This document shows positions 44,215 to 55,024 of a DNA stretch of 64,000 nt, one piece after another. The notes beneath the pieces are model-generated. The model was given only the letters and a program-made list of their open reading frames with translations. It was not told where the DNA came from and did not search any database. Where the stretch lies: assembly GCA_038501625.1 (NCBI GenBank), contig JAZAYU010000015.1:9576152-9640151 (forward strand). Direction: 5' to 3'. The position numbers and the translations under genes are program-made. The DNA is from Corbicula japonica (Eukaryota > Mollusca > Bivalvia > Venerida > Cyrenidae). Position 1 is the stretch's first letter. Each line of letters opens with the position of its first letter.

Positions 44215-47200
44215 ATGATCGGGAAAGTAGTTATCCTCGTGTGCGTTGTCGGTAAGTTGTTTTCCTTTAATTCAATTTTTCCTTGTTTTAGCTATTGCAC
44301 ATTAAAAACGTTATACGATGTACTAATAGTACGATTGTGTTATAATAATTGCTTTTCTAATAAGAATTACGGCTAAATTCATTTTCGGAATGGTAGCCTG
44401 ATAACACTTTAAGATATTGTATCTATTGTTTAATGCCAGTAAGCAAAACAATCCATTTGTTTTCGACAGACTGCAATTCGATTTTATTTCACGGTCAGTG
44501 ATACTTTACTAAACTCGACATGCTTGAAAAAAATGTAAAATAGCACAACTTAAAAGATAAACGATTGAAAAAATATCTTTCTGTATAAATAGTTATTGGC
44601 TGTGTATTAATTTGTCTTTTTCCTTTCCTATTTCAGCAATTATCCAGGCTCAGAAATGTAAGTTTTTCCTTAAAATATTTCTGCTCGAATTTATTTCGTA
44701 TATTATACTGGCATTAGTGCACTTTATTGTCAGTCAATGTTTCAAAAACCAAAGAGAACGTATATATGTTTTGTTAAAAACATCATAAAATCAACAAAGA
44801 TTCTTCTAATAGTCATATTATACAAATCGACAGTCATATCTGTAGAAATATCCTCAATTCTAATTATTTCTACGGTTAAATATCAAACATCTCTAACACT
44901 TTTAGTAAAGTTAATAAATATTCGCCAGTAGTTCAACTTTTCACTCAGTCGTCAAGTGTACAGTTAAGGGTTCGATGCCCGGTATGGGCAATATTATTTC
45001 AAAAATATGTATCTATTCATGCGATGATAGGCTTATGCTCGCCATGAGAAGAAATTCTGTGACAAAAATAAACGGAACTGCAGGAATGTGAGATATTAAT
45101 GCTAAAGAAAACGCTAAATAATCTACACTTAATTAATAATTTAAAAAATCAACTAATAATTGATTTTTAATTAAAATCAGCCCTTGATATTTTAAAATAT
45201 CATTATCATCCACCTCAACTTATTTACTTTATATTTTTATAAAACAACTTTCTCTGATATTTTAGATGGCAAGCACATCGTGAAGCCTGTACCCGTCTTC
45301 CAGAAGGAAATTGTCCCCATCGTCAAGAAGGAACTTGTCCCAGTCGTCCAACACAAAGTTGTACCAATCATCAAGCCTGTCCATGTGCCAGTTCCACACC
45401 AGGGTACGTTATTTTCTTAATCAAAATTTTACTGTTTATTGGTGTAAATATTGAGTTGCGCTCAAACCGGGGCTAGGCGGCGTAAGCAGTAATAAGCATT
45501 TCAATTGCTGCCAATGAACAGGCTCAATCAAACCGAGCCAGCAATTTTTTCATATTTGTCGTGTTCGAGGGTCTTCAAAGTTTCCTTTTTATTTATTTCA
45601 CAAGGGCAAAATATGTTCTGGTTTCTTGTAAAATTCTTATCTGTTAGGTTCCGCCAATCGTTTCGTCGTTAAGACCGAATACATTCTTCTAATGAGACTA
45701 TGCTCCACTGATCATGGAATAGTAATAATCTGAAAACATCGCATTGAAAAGGTTCTATGAAGGTTCTATGTTCATTGTTATAGGCACGCCATCGTTGGTG
45801 ATGGATAATATTTGATATATTAGCTTGGGTAAATATAAGGTTGCACCCATTAAAGGGGCTGAGCTGCGTAAACGTTTTCATTAAACCCAGCCTGGAGTTA
45901 TATGTCATGTTTGCTAGCTTTAAAGTTTCCTTTTATTTATTTCATGAAAACAAAAAAATCTACAAGACAAAAATCTTTATTAAATCTAAATTTATAGCGA
46001 TTAACGCAATACTTTTGCAAAATGTATAGTTGTTTGTTTTATCAGAAATCGCGTTATATTGGGATAAATCCACACCTTTTTGACGGAAGTCGTAAAAGTG
46101 AAATTTGATTTCGATCTTACAACTCGAAATACTGGTCGATAATGGTTTAACCAATCATATGCTCCGGTTTTTTTTCACGGGTTTAAAGAACTTTGACGTA
46201 GGAATATAATCATCAAACTGTAATTCAGATATGCTAATTATTAAATATTGTTTGGGTTTAATGTGTTAAATATGTTGAGGATGCAAATCGTAGTTAATGC
46301 ATATTTTTCCTTAAAATTTGCTATTTTACTTTTCAGTTCCAGTTTACGTTGACAAACAAGTGCCAGTCTACGTCGACAGACTTGGTAAGAATAATTTTGT
46401 AGTTTATGTAAAAAAAAACAATTCGTTAAAATAACATATTTCGGAGGAAGGCTTTTTGCATAGGAAGTCTAGCTCAAAATATAGGGACTAGTTAGTTTGG
46501 TCGCAGCTCTCGAATTTATGTAACTGAATTTAAGAACGTAACTTTTAAAAGTTGAGTTCACATATTTGTTCACGTTTGTTAACAATAGTAACTAATATCG
46601 CTAGATAACAAGCTTCTAAAGTCGACTTTTCACCGCAAATGTTAACTAAAAGTCTATATTGAGTTTTGAAATAATAATAAAGCTTTAAATTTTCTATGCA
46701 GATTAACAAATTTGAAAAAAACATAGTTTTGTCAAAAGGATAATTAACTAGGTAACATAACTGTAAACGATTAGGTACGTTGAGCATCTGTATTTTGCCA
46801 GGAAGTATATGAAGGAGAAGAGAACGAAGCTTGTATCATTATATTTCTGTCGTTATAGTCCCAGTTCCAGTCCCATCTGGTGGTAAAGGCGGCATTCTTG
46901 GCGGAGCAGTAGGTGGAGGCATTGTTGGTGCTGGAGGCATTGTTGCTGCTGGCGGCATTCCTTTCGGTAAGTCATTGATTCCGGTCGTTTACACTTTATT
47001 ATTGAATTCCTAAAAGATAAGTCATATTATTGCCCGCGTATACTGTACTAAGTTTTGTAATTTGAAGGTAAAAATCAGTGCTTCCATTATTTGGTCGGCT
47101 TTCATATCAAATTTTAATCGGTTAACTTACTTGCTTCTAAATGGAGATCTATAATATCAAATTAGGACTTTTGTAGTAACACTATTGTAATTGCTCTCCA

Positions 47201-47355
47201 TTTTTGTTAAAATTATTAAATATAGATATTTTTTCGAAAGCTTATTTATATTAATGTTTTAACCAATTTTGTCGAGCATCCATATTTAAATCTAACACGT
47301 TTTCAATTTTATTACAGGCGATGACAATGGATTCAACAACGTTTTCAACAACTAA
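44215..47355 (+). CDS. Gene 5: short secreted Val/Pro-repeat structural protein (6 exons)
   Basis: Exons: 44215-44251, 44637-44657, 45266-45403, 46337-46384, 46859-46966, 47318-47355, giving 129 residues. The signal peptide starts MIGKVVILVC and ends near IIQA. Octad, VPVYVD and tail exons are close to gene 4, with the same lengths for exons 1-4. The Gly exon is 18 nt longer (VPVPVPSGGKGG, then GGG/AGG runs ending GIPFG). The tail is GDDNGFNN then VFNN. The exon 3 donor is GTACGT. Intron 3 carries two family B insertions, one old and one young. All introns are phase 1. Gene 5 is the sister of gene 4, and an extracellular structural role is inferred. Confidence 0.9.
45424..45597 (+). repeat. 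Young family B insertion in gene 5 intron 3
   Basis: 'actgtttattggtgtaaatattgagttgcgctcaaaccggggctaggcggcgt' to 'ttccttttt atttattt' is close to the family consensus. Only the 3' half is present. Confidence 0.85.
45640..45945 (+). repeat. Old family B insertion in gene 5 intron 3
   Basis: Diverged matches to 'tcgtcgttaagaccgaatacattct', 'ccactgatcatggaatagtaataatctgaaaacatcgcattgaaa', 'cgccatcgttggtgatggat' and the closing 'aaagtttccttttatttattt'. Confidence 0.7.
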
Positions 47356-47488
47356 TTCTACATCGAGCATCTTCTACAAAGTGTTTTTCCTTCGTTGTTT
47401 CTAACTAAAATATAAGTACAATCCAAAAAAAGCTTAACAAAATATTTGGTAAAACGTTGCATTAAATACTGACGAATATCAATTAATT

Positions 47489-47520
47489 CACATCATTATT
47501 TATTTATTACGTCATACATT
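47489..47520 (+). promoter_or_regulatory. AU-rich block in gene 5 3' UTR
   Basis: CACATCATTATTTATTTATTACGTCATACATT, almost the same as in gene 4. Confidence 0.5.
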
Positions 47521-47743
47521 CATTGCATAAAATTCTGACGTCATACAACATGTTTTAAAATGATTATATGTATCGAACATGTTATTTTCTTACGTTTCGG
47601 TTCAATTCAATTTTCAATTCTTGCTATTAGCGTGCTATCAAACTCTTGCTATTAGCGTGTACACTTAATATATCGTTTTAACATTATTGATCAATATTTT
47701 GCATTTGTGTTTTGTTTATGAATGTCAACTGATTATTTGTTTG

Positions 47744-47749
47744 AATAAA
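47744..47749 (+). promoter_or_regulatory. Polyadenylation signal, gene 5
   Basis: AATAAA after TTATTTGTTTG, with a second AATAAA ten bases on. The context matches gene 4. Confidence 0.75.
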
Positions 47750-49394
47750 AGCAAATAAAATATATCTGAAATGTTGTATTTTTAATAAAGGGTATCTGAG
47801 GATTTATTTATACACCATAAAATATCATCTAGTGTAGCAGCGCCCGTTTTATTAATTTGTGTTTTGTGTAAAAGCAGTAATTATTATAAGACGAGTAGAT
47901 TACGTTAATGATTAAGAGTGGAACACTTCAATGCCTTAGATGTGCTTAAAATGTCTTGAACACTGTGTAATACGTATAAATGACTGAACACGAACGCATT
48001 TCGCCGAAATTTTGGAATAAGCTTTACATTTTATTACATGTTGTGAGAGAATTTACAGGTCCCCAGATTTACTGCCCTTGTCTTTTCATCGCTCATTTTT
48101 AGCAAAACTATTTCTACTTTCAATGCTGCTACATGAACAACATAGCTGCTGTGGATGATACTTCCTACCTTCTTTTCCTATAACTGCAACGGCATTTATA
48201 CTTGATTGATTTTAATTAAAATTTGTAAATCGCTTAGCAAATCCACTGGTATTTCTATTAATATATATTCTTCCTTATTGTTGTATTGTTGATTCGGCTG
48301 GTATTATTACAACACCATTAATTTTCAAATTTCAGAATCAATCGATTAACAAACATGGATGATGATTTCTAAATGACTTAACTTAATTATTTTGCAATCT
48401 TTTATCATTTTAACAAACTGATTAAAACATAAGGGCAGTGTTCAGTCAACATTGCACTGTCATGGGTGAAAAATGACAATAACAAAATCTCTGTAACGAC
48501 AAATTGCAGTTCAATAAAACTTTAGCACAAAAATCGTTATTAATGTATCTTCATTTTACATACGTTAAGAAAAGTTAGAACACCAAAGAAAAATAGCTGG
48601 AACGAAAAATTCAGTAAAATTCTATTTACATATGTTTACATTAAACTGAAAAAGACCCAAAACATTATTTTCAATGCCCACGTGATTATAATGATGCTGA
48701 GAACAATATAGTGAGTCCCTTTTTAAGAACTTTCAATGACGAAGAGATTAATCAACATTTGGCACCCATTAACGCGACCAGGATTTTGAATGTCGAACAC
48801 ACTTCTACAAATACTTCACATTGTTTACATATGTTAGGTCAAAAGAACACAAGATATTGTTGTCGTTATTATATAACTCGTGTGGGTATTTAAACCGATG
48901 TTTTGTGTTTTTTAACTTTTTTTTATGAATAAATGTTTTAAGAAATTAAGCAAATTTTGGATTTAGTTTTTTTTCCTTTACTGTTCTAACGTGTCTTCAT
49001 TTATGCAAAATAAAGATAAATGAATAACATTTATTTGTTCTAAGTTTCAATGAACGTCAATTTGCCGTTATAGAGATTTTGATCATTTTCTTTTTATCTA
49101 CATGTATGAACGTGCACTGACGACTTTAAGCGGTCTTAAAATGCATAATAATAAGAAATAATTACTAAGGATGGTATATTTTATATGTATCAGCTTGATT
49201 ACATATTCCTCCCAATAAAATTACCATTTGTAAAATCCATGTTGTTTTTTTTTTATAGATTTTGATGTTGTTTAGCTCATTTCCGATAAACATTGTAATT
49301 ATACAAGATAAACGGTTGAATCGGGTTCCTACAAGCAGCGAATAACTATAGACGGTATTTATACAGTTAATAAAACTAATAGAGAAATCGCCAA

Positions 49395-49655
49395 AGAATT
49401 CAGTTTCTTTATAATTGAAAATACCACATTGAACGTTCCATGTTCACCGCCATATGCAAACCGTCGTTTGGGATGGTCAAAATTGTACTGTTTATTGGTG
49501 TAAATGTTGAGTTGCGCTCAACCCTGGGCTAGGCGGCGTGGGCAGTGATATGCATTTCCATTACTGTTCATAAACAGGCTCAATCAAACCGAGCCTGCAA
49601 TATTTTCATATTTGTCGTGTTCGATCGCTTTTAAAGTTCCCTTTTCATCTATTTC
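49395..49655 (+). repeat. Family B repeat, 3' half
   Basis: 'ttgaaaataccacattgaacgttccatgttcaccgccatatgc' to 'aaagttcccttttcatctattt'. It abuts the next copy with only 'caatatcacagtagcgttg' between. Confidence 0.85.
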
Positions 49656-49659
49656 AATA

Positions 49660-50303
49660 TCACAGTAGCGTTGTTTATGCCGTGTGGCGGCTGTAAAAAG
49701 TCTCCCCGTACATTCAACCAGTGCTGTTATCAATTACGTCCGTCGAAGGTCGTTGAGCACGATACACGTACTTATGTACTTTGTTAATAGTACTTCTAAA
49801 ATTACCTTTGTTTTAATATTTCGGCCAGTTTTGAGATGGGTGGTTTCAACTTCAATTCGGATATGGTTCAATCACCCCCAAGGATATACTTCCTGCAATT
49901 TAAATTTTGAATTGGTGTTGTCTGTGATATGCAGGATTTATATTCTAAGATCCCCTGTCAAAATTCTATTCTGTTTAGTTCCGCCCATTAATTTCTCGTT
50001 TATGGCAAACCCATTCTTTTATCTGGGGACCATACGCCGCTGAACATGGAATTGTATTAATCTGAAAATACCACATTAAAAGTTCCATGTTCAGCGCCAT
50101 ATGCATACCATCGTTTGGGATGGTCAAAATTGTACTGTTTATTGGTGTAAATGTTGAGTTGCGCTCAACCCGGGGCTAGGCGGCGTGGGCAGTAATTAGC
50201 ATTTCCATTACTGTCCATGAACAGGCTCAATCAAACCAATCCTGCAATATTTTCATATTTGTCGTGTTCGATCGCTTTCAAAGTTCCCTTTTCATCTATT
50301 TAT
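49660..50303 (+). repeat. Family B repeat, near full length
   Basis: Begins 'cacagtagcgttgtttatgccgtgtggcggctgtaaaaagtctccccgtac', continues 'tcgttgagcacgatacacgtacttatgtactttg', 'gagatgggtggtttcaac', 'caaggatatacttcctgca', 'gttccgcccatta.tttctcg', 'catacgccgctgaacatggaa', 'gagttgcgctcaacccggggctaggcggcgtgggcagta', and ends 'ttcccttttcatctattt'. It contains several self-complementary blocks but no terminal inverted repeats. Best reference copy of the family. Confidence 0.88.
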
Positions 50304-50584
50304 AATTTCAATGGAATAAAACCGTTAAACACATTTTAATGTATTAGGTTGATGCATTGTGACATTATTAAAATTGTTTGTCTTTAAACTAATAATATTA
50401 CTAAACAATACAATTTTTCCATCGCCTGCTCCTGAAATGACTGTACGAAAAAGGATGCACTTTATTGAAAACATTATTAAGACACCAAACATATGATATA
50501 GAATATGCGAAAGTTGAATTTAGCGGAGCTAAGGAACAAAATTCAAGACAATCCCTAAATAAAATGGGGTTAGGCATCCCTGAG

Positions 50585-50712
50585 CTCAAGTGGCGTGGGC
50601 AGTAATATGCATTCCCATTACTGCCCATGAACAGACTCAATCAAACCGAGCCTGCAGTATTTTCATATTTGTTGTGTTCGATGGCTTTCAAAGTTCCCTT
50701 TTCATCTATTTC
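50585..50712 (+). repeat. Family B repeat, 3' end only
   Basis: 'ggcgtgggcagtaatatgcattcccattactgcccatgaacag' hairpin to 'aaagttcccttttcatctatttc'. Confidence 0.85.
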
Positions 50713-50792
50713 AAAACAAATTAAAGAATACAAGATAATTTTTAAATTGAGCCAAAAATTATCTAATCGAACTGATTAAAATTTAAATGATA

Positions 50793-50835
50793 TTGCCTCC
50801 ACCTGGTACATGTAGCGTACCCGCACCGTCACGGC
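50793..50835 (-). repeat. tRNA-derived SINE head fragment
   Basis: 'ttgcctccacctgg...gtagcgtacccgcaccgtcacggcgacag' matches the B-box half of the 18439 copy. Confidence 0.5.
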
Positions 50836-50991
50836 GACAGAATAACGGAGCATAACCCGGTACATTAATACGGTCAATTCATGCGTGTGTGTACCTTTCC
50901 CAATAATAGGACACACAGATATAAGCATTTAATGCTTCATTTTGTATTAAGCAAAATGTTTATTTTTGTGTTTTCTTCAACAAATATTAAA

Positions 50992-51150
50992 ATAGATGAA
51001 AAATGAACTTTGAAAGAAAATGAATACAACAAATATCGAAATGTTGCTCGGTTTGGTTTTGCCTGTTCATGAGCAGTAATGGAAGTGCATAATTATATTA
51101 CTGTTCATACCGCCTAGCTCCGGGTTGAGCGCAGCTCAATATATACACAA
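50992..51150 (-). repeat. Family B repeat, reverse fragment
   Basis: 'aatagatgaaaaatgaactttgaaaga' to 'cgcctagctccgggttgagcgcagctcaatatatacacaa'. It ends about 70 bp before the MITE at 51221. Confidence 0.8.
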
Positions 51151-51220
51151 AATTACGTATCGTGCTCAACAATAAAAGACAATTATTGACAATACGATAT
51201 AGTCAAGGCCATTAAAATAA

Positions 51221-51681
51221 TACTGTATAAGTACTAATATTGGCGGGGGTTTAATTTTGACTATATTGGCGGTCAGGGTAAGATGCACCAATATAAAACA
51301 CCGCCAATAAAAATCCACCGCCAACTTAATATCTGGAAGGTATCTGATGAAGAAAGATTGTTGCATGCTTCTAAATTATGTATATTCTCTCAACAAGTAG
51401 GTAAACTTATAATGCGTCAACAAAAGGAATATAATGTGAATATCAAACAAAGCAATCAAGTACTATATTTGGTAGCTGCGATAATGTTTACACACTTAAA
51501 ATTTAACAATAGAATAACTACAACGTTTACCTTCTCTTCCATTGCCAAATTTCCGCCATTTTTCATCAAGGGTTTTATTTTGGCGGTCTGGCTTGTTAGC
51601 GCGAATATATGACCCCGCCAATATAAAACACTTAAAAATACGCCAAAATTTGACACCGCCAATATTAAGCGCTATACAGTA
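51221..51681. mobile_element. MITE with TA target duplication and GGCGG-rich ends
   Basis: CTGTATAAGTACTAATATTGGCGG at the left matches the complement of CCGCCAATATTAAGCGCTATACAG at the right, with TA on each side. Further inverted GGCGGT/ACCGCC motifs follow inward. The 460-bp interior has no transposase. Non-autonomous Tc1/mariner-type origin is inferred from the TA duplication. Confidence 0.75.
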
Positions 51682-53579
51682 TCAGGAAACTACCTATAAC
51701 TGTTTGTTCTTTTCCTGGTGTTTTTTTATTCTCAGTCACGTTTACTCTCTTCTGACGCCTTCTCTAAGATGTTACTTCAACACAATTCTTGCTGTTGTCG
51801 CTGCTTATCACTGTTCAGCACTATGTTTTATATTATTAAACATTTGCCGCAGTTTTCTTTGCGTTTGCTACAGTTATCACTACAATTTCGCTTCCAATTC
51901 TGTAACAGATATCTCTTGCTGTTGTTGCTGCTACTTTCATAACCACGTCTGATGCTACTATGATATTTTTTATTCACGAATGTTTTTATTGGATATGCTA
52001 CAATAACCACAATTGTTTTCGCTTCTAATTCTGCAAAAGCGACTGTTACTACCCTACGACTTGGGTATTGCTGCTCGGCCACTAAAATGAAATAAATTCC
52101 AACAAGCGACAAAGATATGCAAAATGCAAACAAGTTCTTAATTCCAAATTTTTAAAGAAAACTGAAGATAAAATACCTTGGAAATACATATAGCTGAGGT
52201 ACCGAAAAATGCAATGTTAAAGTCTGCAACACAGCTTTGTCTCTCTCTTGTTTACCGTAAACACTCACGCCGATTATTTAATTTTAATCTACCACCTTGG
52301 AATTGGTGTACACCCTTAAAAATTTGAATATAATTAGATAAATAAATTAATATATACTTATTTTCATAAATTAAAATCCCTAGTTGATTCATAAACTAAG
52401 GACATTTAATACAGGTGTAGTAAAACAACAGTCGCAAAATTTAATACAGGAGGAGTAAAACAACAGTCGCAAAATCGACCGTAGCTTTTGTAAAATGGGT
52501 ATACCAAAAAACGGCTGAAAATCCTAAATCAATTGCATTATAATATTGTAGAAATGCATAGAATTGTTCGAAATTACGTTAGAATAAGGAGACACGAATT
52601 GTCGTTAACAGAGAATATACGCACTACTGCCGATTTTTCGACTTGTTTTTACCTTTTCATTGAATAAATATCAGTGATTTCGAAGAGCAATATGGGATTT
52701 TAACGGTTATTTCACCAAAATGAAGTACAATAATTTTATGTTTTGAAGTGATAACTTGAATTAAACAGATTGGCGTAGCGAGAACATAGGAAAGTGTAAT
52801 AATATGGCCTTTTATCGCAAATAGGTATAAGTAATCCTAATTTAATCGTACACATCTTTGTAGACAGTTTTATAAAAACTAATAGCTGGTTAATATGAAT
52901 GTGACACAAAATTTGAAATTCCTTGAGGAAATGTGTATCGCCACCTCAAAATTACAATTAAGACACAACATCGCTGAACTGTCATGTAAACTGTGATTTA
53001 TGCATCTGCCCTTTTCAGCGATTTGAATGTCTTTTCGGCATGGGTTTGTAATAACATCAAGAAACTACCCGTCTGTCAAACCTTGACAGTGACAAAAATA
53101 ATGTGTTTATGGTAATTAAACATAGTTTAGCATATGAGAGACAATAATGAAGTGTTAGAGGGTGATTCGACCTAGTTTTTTGTCAATGACACAGGTTTAA
53201 ACTGGAATTCAAACGAGCAGCGAAAGATACCTTGCGTAGACATACACAAACAAGTTGCCACGCTACTACATCTGTTCCCTCTCCAAAAAAAAACAACAGA
53301 AATTAATACGAAAATGAGCCTGGTAAATCATATAGTCATCCATTAGCAATAATAATAAATGACTTTGGAAAAGGTTCGAGAAAAGGCATGTCCAATCCTT
53401 TAACAAAATTAAATTTTTATCCATTTTATCTATTTTAATCTGATTAGAAAAAAACACAACGAAACTTGCCATAAGGAAAATCGATACCCTCATGCTTTTG
53501 CCTATATTACAGTAGTCATGTGTACATGTATAATGTAACTTCTTTAAGTAACTAAAATAATGAGTAATACATGTTCTAA

Positions 53580-53755
53580 AAAGTGAAATATACATATCAG
53601 GAATGGCAACATTCAGAGGGAACATCCTTCCCTCACAAACATAGAAAGTCAAAGAGAGCAATGGTATAAAATGGTCGGTTTCTTAATAGACACCACAAAC
53701 AATTAGCGAAAGTATGAACCCGAGGAGTTACCGCCCGCCTTGGAACGGTCATCAG
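53580..53755 (+). repeat. Family C repeat, 5' part
   Basis: 'gtgaaatatacatatcaggaatggcaacattcagag', 'caaagagagcaatggt', 'acaccacaaacaattagcgaaagtatgaacccgaggagttaccgcccgccttggaacggtca'. Truncated after this point. Confidence 0.8.
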
Positions 53756-53865
53756 ATAATATAGGCTTGACTACAAAAACTGATATAATAAAACCTAACA
53801 ACTACTTCAACTTCTTCTAGACAGTCGCAACTTCTATTTGCGTGTCTCAATGACACCATGGATCC

Positions 53866-54290
53866 CATTGTCAAATAATGTCACCTATATTCCACACCAT
53901 TGCCAAATAATGTCACTTATATTCCACACCATTGCCAAATAATGTCACCTATATTCCACACCATTGGCAAATAATGTCACCTATATTCCACACCATTGCC
54001 AAATAATGTCACCTATATTCCACACCATTGCCAAATAATGTCACCTATATTCCAAACCATTGCCAAATAAATTTATTAATGTCACCTATATTCCACACCA
54101 TTGCCAAATAATGTCACCTGTATTCCACACCATTGCCAAATGTCACCTGTATTCCACACCATTCCCAAATAATGTCACCTATTTTCCACACCATTCCCAA
54201 ATAATGTCACCTATATTCCACACCATTGCCAAATAATGTCACCTATATTCCACACCATTTCCAAATAACGTCACCTTTATTCCACATTTT
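53866..54290. repeat. 32-bp minisatellite
   Basis: About thirteen tandem copies of a unit starting ATTGCCAAATAATGTCACCT and ending ATATTCCACACC. One unit carries an inserted 'tttatta'-type stretch, one a short deletion. The array is close to homogeneous, which suggests recent expansion. It ends about 730 bp before gene 6. Confidence 0.9.
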
Positions 54291-54639
54291 TAAACGTATT
54301 CGGATGTTTTAAAACCCTTAATGTATAAATGTATATGTATCCAAGAGTTCCATATAATGTTATATTTATTTTTAATGAAGAAAAACATCAACAGGTAATT
54401 GTAAATAGTTACATTTTTGTTATCACCATTTCGTCGAAATTAGAATTAGAAAAAGAAATGAGACCAATAAAAATAATTGTAGAGCTCACCTAATAGCAAT
54501 GTCGATTCTAGGATAGATTTTACAAAACTTATTTCGGTTATCTAAATATTTTGGCTTGGAAGGGACGTCCAGGAAATAAAAATAAACATCAGTCTATCTT
54601 ATAAAGCAGACAATTAAATATTTTGTATTCCAACTCATA

Positions 54640-54725
54640 GAAGCTGATCTCTTTTTCTCTCAACTTTATGGCTCCGTGGGGAGGCTGTTTTGGGGGCTGT
54701 TACAATTACTGATATTCATTTTTTA
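54640..54725 (-). repeat. Family C repeat fragment, reverse
   Basis: 'gatctctttttctctcaac...ctccgtggggaggctg' and 'tgttacaattactgatattcat' match the 5' end of family C. Confidence 0.55.
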
Positions 54726-54863
54726 TTTTTTTTCTTTAAACTATAAAAAGTGTCGCTGCCAATACACAAGCAATACACAATACATTTATCAAACCCTTTA
54801 CCCCTGACCAGTATCCGGCTACAGTTTGACTAAGATAATTATTTTAGACAATAAGTAGACACC

Positions 54864-54942
54864 TTGACATAACATTCTTGTCAATTTTATTGGCTTTTTG
54901 ACACGTAGGGTGTCGTTTGTCTGATACCTACTTGCTATTTAA
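54864..54942 (+). promoter_or_regulatory. Core promoter of gene 6
   Basis: TTGACA (54864-54869), TGTCAA (54879-54884), TTGACA (54898-54903) and a TATA-like TATTTAAG starting at 54936. The motif mix combines the layouts of genes 1-3 and 4-5. Nearby sequence 'gacataacattcttgtcaa' is alignable with genes 1-3. Confidence 0.65.
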
Positions 54943-55024
54943 GCGGTTGGACACCCATTCACAGCACTCAGTGTCTTCAGACCCAGTTATCCAGAGGTAG
55001 CAGTGAGTCTGTGAAACCGGAATC

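Larger units (their letters stand above)
47770..54830. other. Gene 5 - gene 6 intergenic region
   Basis: No supported gene. It holds family B copies (49395-50303, 50585-50712, 50992-51150), a SINE-head fragment (50793-50835), a TA-flanked MITE (51221-51681), a family C copy (53580-53755), a 32-bp minisatellite (53866-54290) and a family C fragment (54640-54725). About 47800-49390 and 51700-53570 are AT-rich with nothing I can name apart from a short 30-bp tandem duplication near 52410-52470. Confidence 0.55.

Noticed and set aside
44950..44990. B-box-like GGGTTCGATGCCC in gene 5 intron 2
   Set aside because: No matching A box or acceptor pairing could be found, so neither a tRNA nor a SINE head is supported.
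49684..50043. 119-residue frame beginning MAAVKSLPVH (and a related one at 18301-18654)
   Set aside because: It lies wholly within family B or SINE repeat sequence, and equivalent frames are broken in other copies.
51542..51952. 136-residue frame with Cys-rich runs
   Set aside because: It starts inside a MITE and passes into low-complexity TTG/CTG-rich sequence; no recognisable domain.
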